Made by a program: the position numbers and the translations under genes. The notes under the pieces are model-generated. The model made no database searches. It had not been told where the DNA came from and saw nothing but the letters and a program-made list of their open reading frames with translations. DNA of 61,871 nt from an uncultured Lachnospiraceae bacterium (lineage in GTDB: Bacteria; Bacillota; Clostridia; Lachnospirales; Lachnospiraceae), in the NCBI GenBank assembly GCA_902779355.1, contig CACZBF010000016.1:1-61871 (forward strand). The letters run 5' to 3'. Shown here in pieces: positions 1 through 6,776 of the stretch (positions are counted from its first letter, which is position 1; the number at the start of each line of letters is the position of its first letter).

Positions 1-52
1 CACAAACGCAAGTATACGAAGTCAGGAAAATACAAAAGGGCGATTCATCCCT

Positions 53-99
53 CAACCGACTGATGTCGGATGGGGTTTTCTCGCAGAGTTATTATAAAA
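53..99. repeat. 47-bp direct repeat, copy 1
   Basis: A 47-bp stretch here is identical to positions 4192-4238. It marks a junction: downstream of copy 1 comes a toxin-like gene fragment, downstream of copy 2 come GG-leader genes. Exact identity over 47 bp in otherwise unrelated surroundings points to recent duplication or recombination within this mosaic region. Confidence 0.9.
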
Positions 100-315
100 T
101 CTCCACAAGGGAAGGCAAAACGAACCATCGAGCAAAACTTCAGGCAGGCAATCGAGCAATCGCTGTATATAATCTTTGATCTACGACGTATCAATGTTCC
201 GGAAAGCAAATGTCTATCCCAGCTTGAAAAAGAGTTTAATTCTCGACACGCTAAAAGACTTCTCATAATCAAAAAGAATGGTGATTTGGTCGAGTTCCCA
301 CCAAAAAATAGTTGA
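70..315 (+). pseudogene. C-terminal fragment of a CdiA/MuF-type nuclease toxin-like protein, copy 1
   Basis: An 81-residue open frame whose last ~65 residues (containing IEQNFRQAIEQS, LRRINVPE and RLLIIKKN) match a second fragment at 5609-5809 residue by residue with conservative changes. The pattern resembles the C-terminal end of tRNase-type polymorphic toxins carried on phage head or CDI proteins, but that family call is from memory and weak. The first ~13 residues come from the 47-bp repeat, so the fragment has been fused to foreign sequence and lacks any catalytic N-terminal part. No ribosome site is evident. Both copies are followed by the same structured RNA element, so protein tail and RNA move as a module. 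Confidence 0.45.
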
Positions 316-339
316 TTTTTGATAGAAATGTGCTATTAT
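312..339 (+). promoter_or_regulatory. sigma-A-like promoter of structured RNA copy 1
   Basis: TTGATT (312-317) and TATTAT (334-339) are separated by 16 bp and lie right at the end of the toxin-like fragment. The same arrangement (TTGACT, TATAAT) precedes copy 2 at 5806-5836, although there the spacer is 19 bp. Confidence 0.4.
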
Positions 340-352
340 ATAAGCAAGAACA

Positions 353-396
353 GGCTCGACCCACTGCTGGATAGCGGAGGGCCCAGAGCCTTTTTC
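353..396 (+). ncRNA. short structured RNA / terminator-like hairpin, copy 1
   Basis: A compact fold: outer stem GGCTC/GAGCC, middle CCC/GGG, inner stem CTGC/GCGG with a short loop, then a T-run. Copy 2 at 5841-5887 has the same layout with compensating changes (outer stem becomes GAGCTC/GAGCTC; an inner C-G pair becomes T-A). It follows a promoter-like sequence, so it could be a tiny independent RNA; the simpler alternative is an intrinsic terminator of the toxin-like gene. I do not recognise it as a known RNA family. Confidence 0.45.
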
Positions 397-509
397 TTAT
401 GCCGTTGAAGTGTGGATCCGCAATTGGTTGCATATCGAGCAACTCTTTAATTATGGCAGCTCTGTACGCAAAGTCATGTACACAACGAATTCCACTGCGG
501 TTTTTCACA

Positions 510-1382
510 TCACTTTAAATCGTAGACAAATACCTCATGTATTTCCTCCGTGTATCCGTCGTAAAAGCCGGAGGGCATACCGGCGATGATCCTTGCTCCG
601 CGGTTATACAGCAAAAGAAATTCCTTGTTTTTTTTGTCAAAGGACAAGCCCTCGATCTCTCCCTGCCGCGTCACGTCATCGAATGTTTTTTCCAGAACCA
701 CCTTGCCGTTTTCCCCGCTTTTGTCGATCACGATCCGGTACATATGATCTGGCTGGTCCTTATCCGCGTCGCCGTCATCCGCGGTCACAAATAAGTCTCC
801 GTTATTGTAAGCGACGCCCTGAAGCCATTTCGGAGCGGGATCCATCTTCAGCTTTCCCTTATAATCTCCGGTATCCAGATCATATTTATATAGGTAATTA
901 CTGGACTCATCCTCGGCCCAGGAGGACATATATACATTGCGTCCGTCCGGATCCACGGCAATTCCGCTGCATTCGATCTGCCCGGTATCCGAGCGGAACG
1001 GGAACACCCTCTTCAGCTCCAGCGTATCTCCGTCATAGACCGCAACCTGAATATTTTTGCTTTTTCCATCCATGAAGTATTCGACTCCAAGGTAAAGCTC
1101 ATTTTCATAGACGTCAATGTCTCCGATGTGATTTACCTCCAGCTCGTACCCCTTGAAGGGGTCTGTGTTTTCGTACACCACATTCCAGCTCTTATCATAT
1201 TTTGTCAGTGTGGTCGAGCCGCTCACCCAGTAGTAATCTCCCTCCACGCAGACTCCCTGCCTGCCGCGAACCTGGTGTGAGTCCTTCAGGACATACTGGT
1301 TTTGCGATCCGGAAGCACCCTTGCATCCGGCCAAAAGCAGAGCGCCCATAACCAATACGAGGAAAAGACTCCTTCTCTTCAT
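510..1382 (-). CDS. secreted lipoprotein, beta-propeller-like
   Basis: 290 residues. The start at 1382 is chosen because AGGAGG lies ten bases upstream; an earlier in-frame ATG at 1403 has none. The N-terminus is a lipoprotein signal with lipobox LLAGC, so the protein should be anchored on the outer face of the membrane. The rest has repeated YxYD/VYDGDTLE-like blades, a DPDGRNVY segment and closes with VFVYDLK, which suggests a six- or seven-bladed propeller as in SMP-30 or TolB-like proteins. No catalytic motif is obvious. It is monocistronic. Its promoter (TAAAAT at 1427-1432, ATGCCG at 1450-1455 on the minus strand) has a -35 resembling the GG-leader genes. Confidence 0.75.
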   Translation of the reverse strand: MKRRSLFLVLVMGALLLAGCKGASGSQNQYVLKDSHQVRGRQGVCVEGDYYWVSGSTTLTKYDKSWNVVYENTDPFKGYELEVNHIGDIDVYENELYLGVEYFMDGKSKNIQVAVYDGDTLELKRVFPFRSDTGQIECSGIAVDPDGRNVYMSSWAEDESSNYLYKYDLDTGDYKGKLKMDPAPKWLQGVAYNNGDLFVTADDGDADKDQPDHMYRIVIDKSGENGKVVLEKTFDDVTRQGEIEGLSFDKKNKEFLLLYNRGARIIAGMPSGFYDGYTEEIHEVFVYDLK

Positions 1383-1426
1383 TTTCGTTTTTCCTCCTAT
1401 CATTCCTTGACGAATGTTACTTCCTT

Positions 1427-1455
1427 ATTTTATCATAAACTGTATCATTCGGCAT
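1427..1455 (-). promoter_or_regulatory. promoter of lipoprotein gene, possibly related to the GG-leader promoters
   Basis: On the minus strand ATGCCG, 17 bp, TAAAAT. The -35 shares TGCC and the spacing with the GG-leader promoters, but the ATCG just before the -10 is absent, so membership in that regulon is doubtful. Confidence 0.4.
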
Positions 1456-1634
1456 CGGTAAGTTCGCAAGCAGGTCTTCGGGCAATCTGGCCTTCCACCT
1501 ATATTTCTTCACAAAACAATTATTTCGCGAAAGAGTAGCATAGGCGGTGGCAGGTTGGTTTTTGCATAATATAAGAGCTCTCCCGTAGGAAAGCTCTTGA
1601 TGAAAACATTGCTTTCTGGTTGGGAAGTATCGGT

Positions 1635-1784
1635 TCAATCCAAAGTAGGCCTAGGCGCACCGCCAGCCACCTGATCCATCTCTTCATCCGTCAGTTCCAT
1701 CCCGGCTTCTTCGATGACCTTCTTTGCTTCTTCCTGATTTTCAGCCTTTTCGACTTTATCTTTCAGGTCTCCTAAAAGTTTCAT
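1635..1784 (-). CDS. GG-leader peptide 1
   Basis: 49 residues, too short for many gene finders. The leader starts MKLLGDLKDKVEKAE, continues with an IEEAGMELTDEE block and ends in QVAGG; only seven residues (APRPTLD) follow. Leaders of this kind are cut after GG by C39-type peptidase domains of ABC exporters, so the product would be a tiny exported heptapeptide, perhaps a signal, or the remnant of a longer gene. The ATG at 1784 is preferred over one two codons upstream because it sits eight bases after GGAGG. It has its own promoter at 1823-1851 of the shared type. Confidence 0.75.
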   Translation of the reverse strand: MKLLGDLKDKVEKAENQEEAKKVIEEAGMELTDEEMDQVAGGAPRPTLD

Positions 1785-1822
1785 AGCCATATCCTCCGTA
1801 GACAAAATACCCTTTACATATA

Positions 1823-1851
1823 TTTATACGATAAATGTCGGGATGTGGCAA
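1823..1851 (-). promoter_or_regulatory. shared-type promoter (TTGCCA-17-TATAAA)
   Basis: Minus strand: TTGCCA at 1846-1851, a 17-bp spacer ending TTATCG, TATAAA at 1823-1828. The same pattern stands upstream of the genes starting at 3839, 5022, 43681 and 46189. Confidence 0.75.
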
Positions 1852-1866
1852 TTCTTACAGAATCTT

Positions 1867-1895
1867 ATTTCATCAGAAGTTATCGAAATCTGTCT
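1867..1895 (-). repeat. 29-bp repeat encoding the tail of a phage-like gene, copy 1
   Basis: Identical to 3925-3953. On the minus strand both read a protein end, TDFDNF followed by stop. At the second site this is the end of a longer phage-like fragment; here only the last ~17 residues remain. The stretch 1896-2100 beyond it shows no gene I can support. Confidence 0.7.
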
Positions 1896-2101
1896 CGATC
1901 TTCAGAAACGAGTATTCCGAGAACAGCCCGGTGGAAGGTGCCCATCAATGCATCATGGCAAACCGTGAAAGCGGCAGCGTACAAAAAGAAATACCGGCCA
2001 GATGGAACTTCAATCCGGCCGGTAATGTAATATACGATATGCTGATACAGGTATGTAAAGGATAATGCAGCACAATGGTAAAAAGGAATTGGCTTACGTC
2101 A

Positions 2102-2308
2102 CTAATCATTCCAAATACTCATGTCTTTTTGGACTTCTACAGCCAAGCCTACACCCACAAAGATGGCTATCGAGAGAATTAAAGCAATGCCCCCTAGTGT
2201 GGTGCCAATTATTCCCATCACAGATTTCTGATTTTTAAGAATAATTGCTAGAATACCTAGAATAACAGCAACTACACTTATAACAGTCAGATTATCATGT
2301 ACTAAGAT
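2102..2308 (-). pseudogene. C-terminal fragment of a small membrane protein
   Basis: An open frame of 68 residues without a start codon. It contains two strongly hydrophobic segments (VVAVILGILAIIL and ALILSIAIFVGVGLAV) separated by a glycine-rich turn, and ends VQKDMSIWND. This resembles the C-terminal half of DUF4190-type or zinc-ribbon two-TM proteins. A stop codon directly upstream (2309-2311) cuts it off, so it is probably a relic. It lies between GG-leader genes in the mosaic region. Confidence 0.4.
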
Positions 2309-2394
2309 CTATGAGATAGATCCCGGTCTCACATTTCAGACACGGGGTGCCAGGAATGATGGCACTAAAGGTCAGACCGCATCCGCCCATTTCT

Positions 2395-2443
2395 GTTGAA
2401 CGACTCTCCAAATTTGGAGGGTCGTTCAACTTAAGTTTTTTCG
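2395..2443 (+). terminator. long hairpin with T-run
   Basis: A 15-bp stem with one mismatched position (GTTGAACGACTCTCC pairs with GGAGGGTCGTTCAAC) is followed by TTAAGTTTTTT. It is a good intrinsic terminator on the plus strand, although no plus-strand gene precedes it; the stem could also stop minus-strand transcripts. Confidence 0.5.
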
Positions 2444-2455
2444 TTCATCTACTTT

Positions 2456-2484
2456 ATTATACGTTGAAAATTACCGGAGGGCTA
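2456..2484 (-). promoter_or_regulatory. degenerate copy of the shared promoter
   Basis: Minus strand TAGCCC, 17 bp ending CAACG, TATAAT. It matches the spacing and -10 of the shared promoter but differs at the -35. It points into a stretch with only a 31-codon frame (2295-2390) lacking a ribosome site, so it may be an orphan left by deletion of a GG-leader gene. Confidence 0.35.
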
Positions 2485-2516
2485 AAATTAAATCGATGAA
2501 CCGCAAACCCCGTTCC

Positions 2517-2762
2517 TCAGGTACGGGTCGGCTTGTGCGGATTGCTCCATGAAAAGCTTACTCGCTTTTTGCAGCCGCAGAAAATACAGGTTTCCTCAAA
2601 AAGACTGTTGGGCTCCATGACAAAAGTATGCTTACCCTTAATATTAACCGGGCAGTTCTTGAGAATATCGTCCGGATCGTCAGAAAAATCAGGGACGTTC
2701 GTTTTACCGCCTGATATCGTATCAAGCTCATCGTCGTTAAGCTCTCTTATATCGTCGTTCAT
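2517..2762 (-). CDS. GG-leader protein 2, cysteine-rich
   Basis: 81 residues. The leader is short and distinct (MNDDIRELNDDELDTISGG) but keeps the acidic-leucine pattern and GG end typical of substrates of peptidase-containing ABC exporters. The mature part of ~62 residues has cysteines in a C-x(n)-H, CxFCGC arrangement that looks like a small metal-binding knuckle, and a basic end. GGAGG lies nine bases before the ATG. It is the last gene of a three-gene unit with genes 3 and 4 (39 bp after gene 3). Function unknown; export and cleavage are inferred from the leader. Confidence 0.7.
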   Translation of the reverse strand: MNDDIRELNDDELDTISGGKTNVPDFSDDPDDILKNCPVNIKGKHTFVMEPNSLFEETCIFCGCKKRVSFSWSNPHKPTRT

Positions 2763-2800
2763 AGGTTAAATCCTCCCATCTGTTTTATTACTGACAACTT

Positions 2801-3127
2801 TCAAACGCTCTGATTGTACTTGCTATACCAGCCGGATATGTTTTCAGGCACACCATCCTTGACCCACTGACTGAAGGCGTTCATGAACTCTGTTCTCGAA
2901 TCCGTTACTGATCCGGCCTCATCTATGTTTCCTGTATTGTTCCAGAAGGAAGTGAATCTCCTGTAAAGGGGATCGTCCTCCATACCGTAGTGTATTTCGC
3001 TTCCTCCGCACACATTCTTCAATTCATCATCAGTCAATTCCATCCCGGCTTCTTCAATGAGCTTCTTCTTTTCGTCTTTCGATTCAGCCTTTTCTACCTG
3101 GTTCTTAAGATCTCCTGTAAGTTTCAT
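2801..3127 (-). CDS. GG-leader protein 3
   Basis: 108 residues. The conserved leader (MKLTGDLKNQVEKAES, then IEEAGMELTDDEL, ending NVCGG) is followed by a ~66-residue acidic region with several aromatic residues (RRFTSFWNN, FSQWVKDG, SGWYSKY). No known domain is recognised. The ATG at 3127 is used because GGAGG lies eight bases upstream. The first half is nearly identical in DNA to gene 4, which suggests a tandem duplication in which only the leader was retained and the downstream part replaced. Confidence 0.75.
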   Translation of the reverse strand: MKLTGDLKNQVEKAESKDEKKKLIEEAGMELTDDELKNVCGGSEIHYGMEDDPLYRRFTSFWNNTGNIDEAGSVTDSRTEFMNAFSQWVKDGVPENISGWYSKYNQSV

Positions 3128-3152
3128 AGCCATGTCCTCCATCATGCCGACA

Positions 3153-3449
3153 TTATCTTCTTGGCTTTATTGCCAGCCTCCCAAATCCACATGATGGGCA
3201 TAAATTCCCCTCCCTATTTCGAACATAATCTTCAGTTCCCATTAACTGGTAACCGCAGGGGGGTACTTCGAGGCGCTCAAACCCGTTGCAGTAAGCAATC
3301 CATTGTCCACTCCAACATACTCTTCCTCCTGCTACATTCTCCAGTTCATCATCGGTCAATTCCATTCCGGCATTTTCAATAAGGCTCTTCTTTTCGTCTT
3401 TCGATTCAGCCTTTTCTACCTGGTTCTTAAGATCTCCTGTCAGTTTCAT
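3153..3449 (-). CDS. GG-leader protein 4, zinc-ribbon-like C-terminal part
   Basis: 98 residues. The leader matches gene 3 and ends NVAGG. The ~56-residue mature part carries CWSGQWIAYC, PPCGYQL and NLCPSCGFGRL, that is five to six cysteines including a CPSCG knuckle, and a basic end (KPRR). This looks like a small zinc-ribbon or disulphide-bonded peptide. It is the first gene of the unit 4-3-2; a TATAAT lies upstream at about 3493 but without the shared -35. Antimicrobial or signalling roles are possible but not shown by the sequence. Confidence 0.75.
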   Translation of the reverse strand: MKLTGDLKNQVEKAESKDEKKSLIENAGMELTDDELENVAGGRVCWSGQWIAYCNGFERLEVPPCGYQLMGTEDYVRNREGNLCPSCGFGRLAIKPRR

Positions 3450-3575
3450 AGGGCGTTACCTCTCTGTGATGTGACACAACGTGTTATTATAGCTTGGTCA
3501 AACTTTGCCATCTTCTCCACATAATGCACGTATTTTTGGGCATTTTGGAAACTATTAGGAAGTTTTTAGTTTTCA

Positions 3576-3839
3576 TTATGATAGACCTTGTTCTTTATTC
3601 AAAGCATTTACTTCTTCTATCATTTGTTGCTCAGATATTTTCAATCTTCCATTGTGGTATGGTAGCAGTATCATATCTTGGATTGCCATAGCCTGCATCA
3701 AAGCGCTTCCATCTCCACCAGAAACATGCGCCATTTCTTCATCAGTAAGTTCCATACCGGCATTAGCGATGAGTTCTTTAGCCTGTTCTTTTGTTTCTGC
3801 TTTTGATACTTTCTCTTTCAGTTTTCCTGTGAGTTTCAT
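3576..3839 (-). CDS. GG-leader protein 5
   Basis: 87 residues. Leader MKLTGKLKEKVSKAETKEQA, then ELTDEEMAHVSGG. The mature part (~45 residues) begins DGSALMQAMAIQDMI and is likely helical; no cysteine is present. GGAGA lies before the ATG at 3839. The gene has its own promoter of the shared type at 3883-3911. The following 125 bp to gene 4 contains no gene. No homologous family beyond the leader is recognised. Confidence 0.75.
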   Translation of the reverse strand: MKLTGKLKEKVSKAETKEQAKELIANAGMELTDEEMAHVSGGDGSALMQAMAIQDMILLPYHNGRLKISEQQMIEEVNALNKEQGLS

Positions 3840-3882
3840 AGGGCATCTCCTTTTGCAGATTTGATGGTTCTACTGTATTAGT

Positions 3883-3911
3883 ATTATACGATGAAATTGC
3901 TCTGTTGGCAT
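3883..3911 (-). promoter_or_regulatory. shared-type promoter (ATGCCA-17-TATAAT)
   Basis: Minus strand: ATGCCA at 3906-3911, spacer of 17 bp ending TCATCG, TATAAT at 3883-3888. It drives GG-leader gene 5. Confidence 0.8.
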
Positions 3912-3930
3912 AGATTTTTATGACATTTCA

Positions 3931-4095
3931 TCAGAAGTTATCGAAATCTGTCTGTGTTGCGATCTCCGGGTATTTCTCATCATCGTTCCGGCTCTCTGCG
4001 TACATGTCGTTGACCATCCCGATCGTGAGCAGATCCAGTTCACTGATGTGGATGCCGATCTGTACGCAGCGGAGCAGAAACAGGGGCGTTGTCAT
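3931..4095 (-). pseudogene. phage-like protein C-terminal fragment
   Basis: About 54 residues containing ISELDLLTIGMVNDMYAES and ending TDFDNF. This resembles the C-terminus of a small phage tail-assembly (chaperone-type) protein, a family recalled from memory. The upstream part is lost: the frame continues into unrelated sequence before the 47-bp repeat. The last 29 bp are duplicated at 1867-1895. It is best read as a prophage relic, and suggests that the GG-leader genes inserted next to phage debris. Confidence 0.4.
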
Positions 4096-4191
4096 TTCCC
4101 GTTCTGTGGAACGAGGTTTTTTTAGCCTCAACATCTGTTTTGACGTTCAGCCCCCATAGTCCGATCAGCTTGGGTAGCACCTGATGAACTA

Positions 4192-4238
4192 CAACCGACT
4201 GATGTCGGATGGGGTTTTCTCGCAGAGTTATTATAAAA
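4192..4238. repeat. 47-bp direct repeat, copy 2
   Basis: Identical to 53-99. It sits between the phage relic and the stop of GG-leader gene 6. Confidence 0.9.
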
Positions 4239-4344
4239 AAGAGCCTTACCATGATTGATAAGACCCTTTGATATATTGATTTGAGATAATTCAGCCTCGT
4301 ATTAAAAATGTACTCCCATGTCCTTCTTGTACGCTAGAGAAGCT

Positions 4345-4512
4345 CTAGTATTCTTCATTCTCTCTGTCACGCATACGCATAATTGCTCCCCCAGCGACCT
4401 GATCCATCTCTTCATCAGATAACTGCATTCCAGCCTCTTCTATGATTTTCTTTGCATCTTCTATATTCTCTGTCTTTTCTACTTTTGATTTTAATTCACC
4501 AACTAATTTCAT
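4345..4512 (-). CDS. GG-leader peptide 6
   Basis: 55 residues. Leader MKLVGELKSKVEKTE, an IEEAGMQLSDEEMDQ block and VAGG, followed by a 13-residue arginine-rich, acidic tail (AIMRMRDRENEEY). An intergenic motif around 4535-4555 upstream of this gene is repeated before gene 7's start, so genes 6 and 7 look like tandem duplicates. There is no promoter between them; it should be the third gene of the 8-7-6 transcript. A strong G-rich ribosome site (AGGGGGGAA) precedes the ATG. Confidence 0.75.
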   Translation of the reverse strand: MKLVGELKSKVEKTENIEDAKKIIEEAGMQLSDEEMDQVAGGAIMRMRDRENEEY

Positions 4513-4560
4513 ATATTTCCCCCCTGCCTTTCTTATCAGTATTGATTGAGTGGAATGTTC

Positions 4561-4731
4561 TCATAACTGTGTAAAACGTGGCGGCCCGGGAGCAACACAA
4601 GTACTTCCACCAGCAATCTGATTCATCTCTTCATCTGTCAGTTCCATGCCTGCATCTTCAATGATTTTCTTTGCATCTTCCAGATTTTCAGTTCTCTCTA
4701 CTTTGTTCTTCAGTTCCCCAACTAATTTCAT
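4561..4731 (-). CDS. GG-leader peptide 7
   Basis: 56 residues. Leader MKLVGELKNKVERTE, IEDAGMELTDEEMNQ, IAGG. The 14-residue tail STCVAPGPPRFTQL is proline-rich with a single cysteine, so no intramolecular disulphide is possible without a partner. It is the middle gene of the 8-7-6 unit. The leader is nearly identical to those of genes 6 and 8 while the tails share nothing, the usual picture for exported peptides under diversifying selection. Confidence 0.75.
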   Translation of the reverse strand: MKLVGELKNKVERTENLEDAKKIIEDAGMELTDEEMNQIAGGSTCVAPGPPRFTQL

Positions 4732-4854
4732 ATATTTCCCCTGCCTTTCTTATCAGTATTGATTTCGTGGAATGTCAACATCACCTGGTTTAGTCCACAA
4801 TACCACCTGAATGAGAATGTTTCCAAATTTTATAGTTAGTCTAGGAATAGCAAC

Positions 4855-5022
4855 TTAGTCCATGAAAACGTTCGCATGCCCATGACCAACACCGCCCCCT
4901 CCTGCAACCTTATCCATCTCTTCGTCAGTCAATTCCATTCCAGCTTCTTCAATTATCTTCTTTGCATCTTCAAGATTTTCAGTTTTCTCTACTTTTGATT
5001 TTAATTCACCTACAAGTTTCAT
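4855..5022 (-). CDS. GG-leader peptide 8
   Basis: 55 residues. Leader MKLVGELKSKVEKTE, IEEAGMELTDEEMDK, VAGG. The 13-residue tail GGVGHGHANVFMD has two histidines in a GHGH arrangement, which might bind metal. It is the first gene of the 8-7-6 unit and has the best copy of the shared promoter (5067-5095). The ATG at 5022 is preceded by AAGGGGTG. No modifying enzyme is encoded nearby. Confidence 0.75.
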   Translation of the reverse strand: MKLVGELKSKVEKTENLEDAKKIIEEAGMELTDEEMDKVAGGGGVGHGHANVFMD

Positions 5023-5066
5023 AAATACACCCCTTTCTGATGCAGATGATTAGTTCCTTATATTCT

Positions 5067-5095
5067 TTTATACGATGATATGGAAAAAATGGCAA
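5067..5095 (-). promoter_or_regulatory. shared-type promoter (TTGCCA-17-TATAAA)
   Basis: Minus strand: TTGCCA at 5090-5095, 17-bp spacer ending TCATCG, TATAAA at 5067-5072. The remaining stretch up to 5339 holds only a hairpin (GCCCGGTCTCC/GGAGATCGGGC at about 5255-5281) and no gene. Confidence 0.8.
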
Positions 5096-5339
5096 CAACA
5101 GAAAAGGATTTTCTGAAATCTTGTACAAATTTGAATAGGCAACAAAACGAAAAATGACACGTATTATCGCCAAGTGATAAAAGAGAATATGGAACTGATC
5201 CACGATCGTCTCGTGTCCTACTTCGAAACACTCTCATAGTACCATACTCCTTGCCCGGTCTCCCTCGCTGGAGATCGGGCTGTTTAATTGATAACATCTT
5301 CCAAATAATAATTATGATCGTTGACTCAAAAGAGGATTT

Positions 5340-5597
5340 TCACTCTTCATCCTTCGGCACCGGGATATAGACCTTCTCCAAAGGTATAATTCTCTGATAT
5401 TTTTCACTCCATTTGTCATAGTACCTCAAGATAAGACCCGCTAGTTCTGTACCATTTATTCCACGAATGATAGGCGTGTTCTCAAGATACTTCTGTGCAT
5501 TCTTAGTATAGTTGGCCAGCGTAACAAACAAACCGTAATCGCGACCTGACACTATGAAAAAAGCGACTAGTAGGCGATTAAATCTGTATTCACACAT
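5340..5597 (-). pseudogene. Mrr-like restriction endonuclease C-terminal fragment
   Basis: 85 residues with no ribosome site. The end, LFVTLANYTKNAQKYLE, then INGTELAGLILRYYDKW and VYIPVPKDE, resembles the C-terminal part of Mrr-type restriction endonucleases, where the ...TNGAxxFA...IDGxxL... strand-helix unit follows the catalytic QAK motif. The catalytic part is missing, so the gene is a relic. Its first codons (about 5540-5597) are duplicated at 6526-6592, where they abut the broken pilin gene. Confidence 0.5.
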
Positions 5598-5608
5598 CTT
5601 GGTGTAGT

Positions 5609-5809
5609 GGAAAACGTACTATTGAGCAAAATATAAGAAAAGCAGTATTACAATCACACTATATTATTGTTGATCTTCGTTGGATAAGGGTTCCAGAAAA
5701 ACAATGTCTGTCACAATTAGAACTGAACTTTAAGACAAAACCGGCAATAAAAAGACTGTTGATTATCAAAAAGGATTTGGAATTGGTTGAGTTTCCCAAA
5801 AAGGATTGA
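5609..5809 (+). pseudogene. C-terminal fragment of a CdiA/MuF-type nuclease toxin-like protein, copy 2
   Basis: 66 codons without a start. It aligns with the fragment at 70-315 over its whole length (GKRTIEQNIRKAV, DLRWIRVPEKQ, RLLIIKKDLELVEF). Between copies many third positions and several residues differ, so the duplication is not recent. It is followed at once by the promoter-like sequence and structured RNA copy 2. Confidence 0.45.
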
Positions 5810-5836
5810 CTTTTTCCACAACCATGTTAGTATAAT
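5806..5836 (+). promoter_or_regulatory. promoter-like sequence of structured RNA copy 2
   Basis: TTGACT at 5806-5811 (overlapping the stop codon of the toxin-like fragment) and TATAAT at 5831-5836. The 19-bp spacer is longer than usual. Confidence 0.35.
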
Positions 5837-5840
5837 AGAT

Positions 5841-5887
5841 AGAGCTCGACCCATTGCTGAAAGCGAAGGGCCCAGAGCTCTTTTTTT
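5841..5887 (+). ncRNA. short structured RNA / terminator-like hairpin, copy 2
   Basis: Outer stem AGAGCTC/GAGCTCT, middle CCC/GGG, inner stem TTGC/GCGA with loop TGAAA, then seven T. The shape equals copy 1 at 353-396 with compensating base pair changes in two stems. Confidence 0.45.
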
Positions 5888-5930
5888 ATGGTTTCGAGTA
5901 CCGCGAGGGTCAGTTCCGGTATAAAAAATG
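5885..5930 (-). pseudogene. recombinase C-terminal scrap, copy 1
   Basis: On the minus strand this reads FIPELTLAVLETI, matching IPELTRAVLEEIVV in the longer scrap at 7178-7300. It runs directly into the RNA element, so it is a recombination relic. Confidence 0.35.
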
Positions 5931-6119
5931 GCGCAGCCCCCGCGTAAATTCAACGCAGGTCTACGCCTTGTATTATCATAATAGACTGATCACTTTGAAA
6001 AATCAAGGAAATTGCACACGAATGGCAATTTCGCGCACATATGGGTTTTTCTGTATAAACCTATTTTTGCGCGTAATTCAAGAACCGCCGGATATGCGAA
6101 TTACAACAGAATCAACAAC

Positions 6120-6153
6120 GAAAAAACCCTCCCGATTGGGAAGGGTTTTTCGT
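6120..6153 (-). terminator. terminator downstream of pilin relic
   Basis: AACCCT/AGGGTT hairpin flanked by A- and T-runs on both strands, almost the same as the terminator of the intact pilin gene at 7498-7529, so it was copied together with the pilin 3' end. Confidence 0.6.
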
Positions 6154-6190
6154 AGAGACGAAATAAGCACGGAATGATTACTATCTCCCC

Positions 6191-6530
6191 TTATTGGAAT
6201 GATACATCCGTAATCTTTCCACCTGAGACTGTAACTTTTACCTCATTTTTTCCAGAGCCTTTACCATTATAAGATGTTGGAAAATTAACATCAGCAGTTG
6301 TACCGGTCCCGATGTTCGTGTTCTGGAAATTATCTTGTGTTGCAACACCTTTTACATCAGCACTCGGTAACTCAGTCTTAGTCAAAGTCGCTGCGTCCGT
6401 AGCGTTATCCAGGATGTAGGCAGATGCTTCTGCATAAACCGACCGCAAATTCGCGATATCCGTTGCTTCTCTTGCTCTTCTCCAACTGTGTTGTAAAAAT
6501 CGGGATTGCGATTGCTACTAAGACGGCGAC
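6191..6530 (-). pseudogene. broken second type IV pilin gene
   Basis: The minus strand carries VAVLVAIAIPIFTTQLEKS, nearly identical to the intact pilin at 7559-7984, then shifts frame by one base near 6475 and continues as AREATDIANLRSVYAEASAY and a divergent C-terminal head domain ending ITDVSFQ. The signal peptide and first ~15 mature residues are gone; at 6530 the sequence switches, at a shared GGCGA, to DNA from the Mrr-like fragment. The head domain differs from the intact pilin, so this could serve as a silent donor for pilin variation, or simply be decaying. Confidence 0.7.
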
Positions 6531-6641
6531 CTGACACTATGAAAAATAGCGGTTTGTAGGCGATTCAATCTGTATCCGCACACCTTGGTGTAATCTCTCC
6601 ACGTCAAAAGAAAGCCTAGGAAGGAACCTTTAATCGACAGA

Positions 6642-6670
6642 TTGAAAATGATTCTGTTATCTGATAAAAT
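6642..6670 (+). promoter_or_regulatory. promoter of type I toxin mRNA
   Basis: TTGAAA at 6642-6647, a 17-bp spacer, TAAAAT at 6665-6670. Transcription should begin near 6677, exactly where the 5' repeat GGTGCTACC begins. Confidence 0.75.
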
Positions 6671-6776
6671 GCTTTCGGTGCTACCAGAACGGTAGGCGGT
6701 TAGCTCCCATCAGGGAGTACAAGCCCTGTTCATATAGAAACCCGCAAGGGAATCCACATGAAGGAGGGCTATGCTT

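Noticed and set aside
1417-1638. A 73-codon minus-strand frame upstream of the lipoprotein gene
   Set aside because: It overlaps the likely promoter of the lipoprotein gene and has no ribosome site.
1845-2030. Plus-strand frame ending KKKYRPDGTSIRPVM
   Set aside because: Looks faintly like a phage or recombinase protein end, but there is no start signal and no second line of evidence.
2295-2390. A 31-codon frame starting MGGCGLTFSAII with two cysteines, downstream of a degenerate shared promoter
   Set aside because: No ribosome site and no leader; possibly the tail of a deleted GG-leader gene, but too weak to call.
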